This document shows positions 5,616 to 5,627 of a stretch of DNA of 5,627 nt, one piece after another (position 1 is the stretch's first letter; each line of letters starts with the position of its first letter). The position numbers and the translations under genes are program-made. The notes beneath the pieces are model-generated. The model saw nothing but the letters and a program-made list of their open reading frames with translations, was not told where the DNA came from and ran no database searches. Source of the stretch: CAZNER01 sp964572065 (GTDB lineage: Bacteria > Patescibacteriota > Dojkabacteria > JAHIVN01); assembly GCA_964572065.1 (NCBI GenBank), contig CAZNER010000114.1:1-5627 (forward strand), given 5' to 3'.

Positions 5616-5627
5616 GGAATTAGAATG
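5614..5627 (+). promoter_or_regulatory. Ribosome binding site and possible start codon of a gene running off the right edge
   Basis: AAGGAA (5614-5619) lies five bases before the ATG at 5625-5627, the last three bases of the window. The spacing suits translation initiation. Only the start codon is visible, so the product is unknown and the call is tentative. Confidence 0.3.

Overview
The window is AT-rich and densely packed. It most likely comes from an uncultured bacterium of the Candidate Phyla Radiation (Patescibacteria). The main evidence is the start of an alanyl-tRNA synthetase with the short form of motif 2 (C-I-R-T-x-D-I-E-E-T-G-D-N-R-H), which I associate with that group. The genes are lysine/isoleucine/asparagine-rich, they mostly lack Shine-Dalgarno sites, and the ABC ATPase resembles the COG4586 type. 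The assignment is inference from recognition; no search was run. All six main reading frames end in TAA or TAG and need no recoding, so the standard bacterial code fits.

Layout. At the left edge, on the minus strand, are an adenosine deaminase gene (add) and, 65 bases downstream of it, the first 125 or so residues of alaS. The alaS frame then stops at a TAA close to the window edge. Upstream of add is the longest gene-free stretch, about 650 bases. It holds a perfect 13-base dyad next to the add start, a 76-base imperfect hairpin of unusually high GC, and a second compact structure. In that second structure, on the minus strand, a 14-codon reading frame with a strong GGAGG ribosome site exactly fills the loop of a 12-bp stem. 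This is the most unusual signal in the window.

The middle holds dgkA (plus strand, a small membrane lipid kinase). One base separates its stop codon from that of a convergent ABC-2-type ATPase gene (minus strand). The ATPase gene and the next gene, a major facilitator superfamily exporter (plus strand), diverge from a 125-base region with two well-formed back-to-back promoters. A 10-bp palindrome overlaps the predicted transcription start of the ATPase gene. The MFS gene runs tail-to-tail, with a 20-base overlap, into an unrecognised 163-residue gene on the minus strand. The right edge holds a possible 31-codon frame and then a GGAA-preceded ATG that may start the next gene.

Together the genes suggest ordinary cell maintenance: tRNA charging, purine salvage, recycling of a lipid carrier or diacylglycerol, and two export-type transporters. 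There is no single pathway and no mobile-element gene. I found no CRISPR array, tRNA or rRNA.
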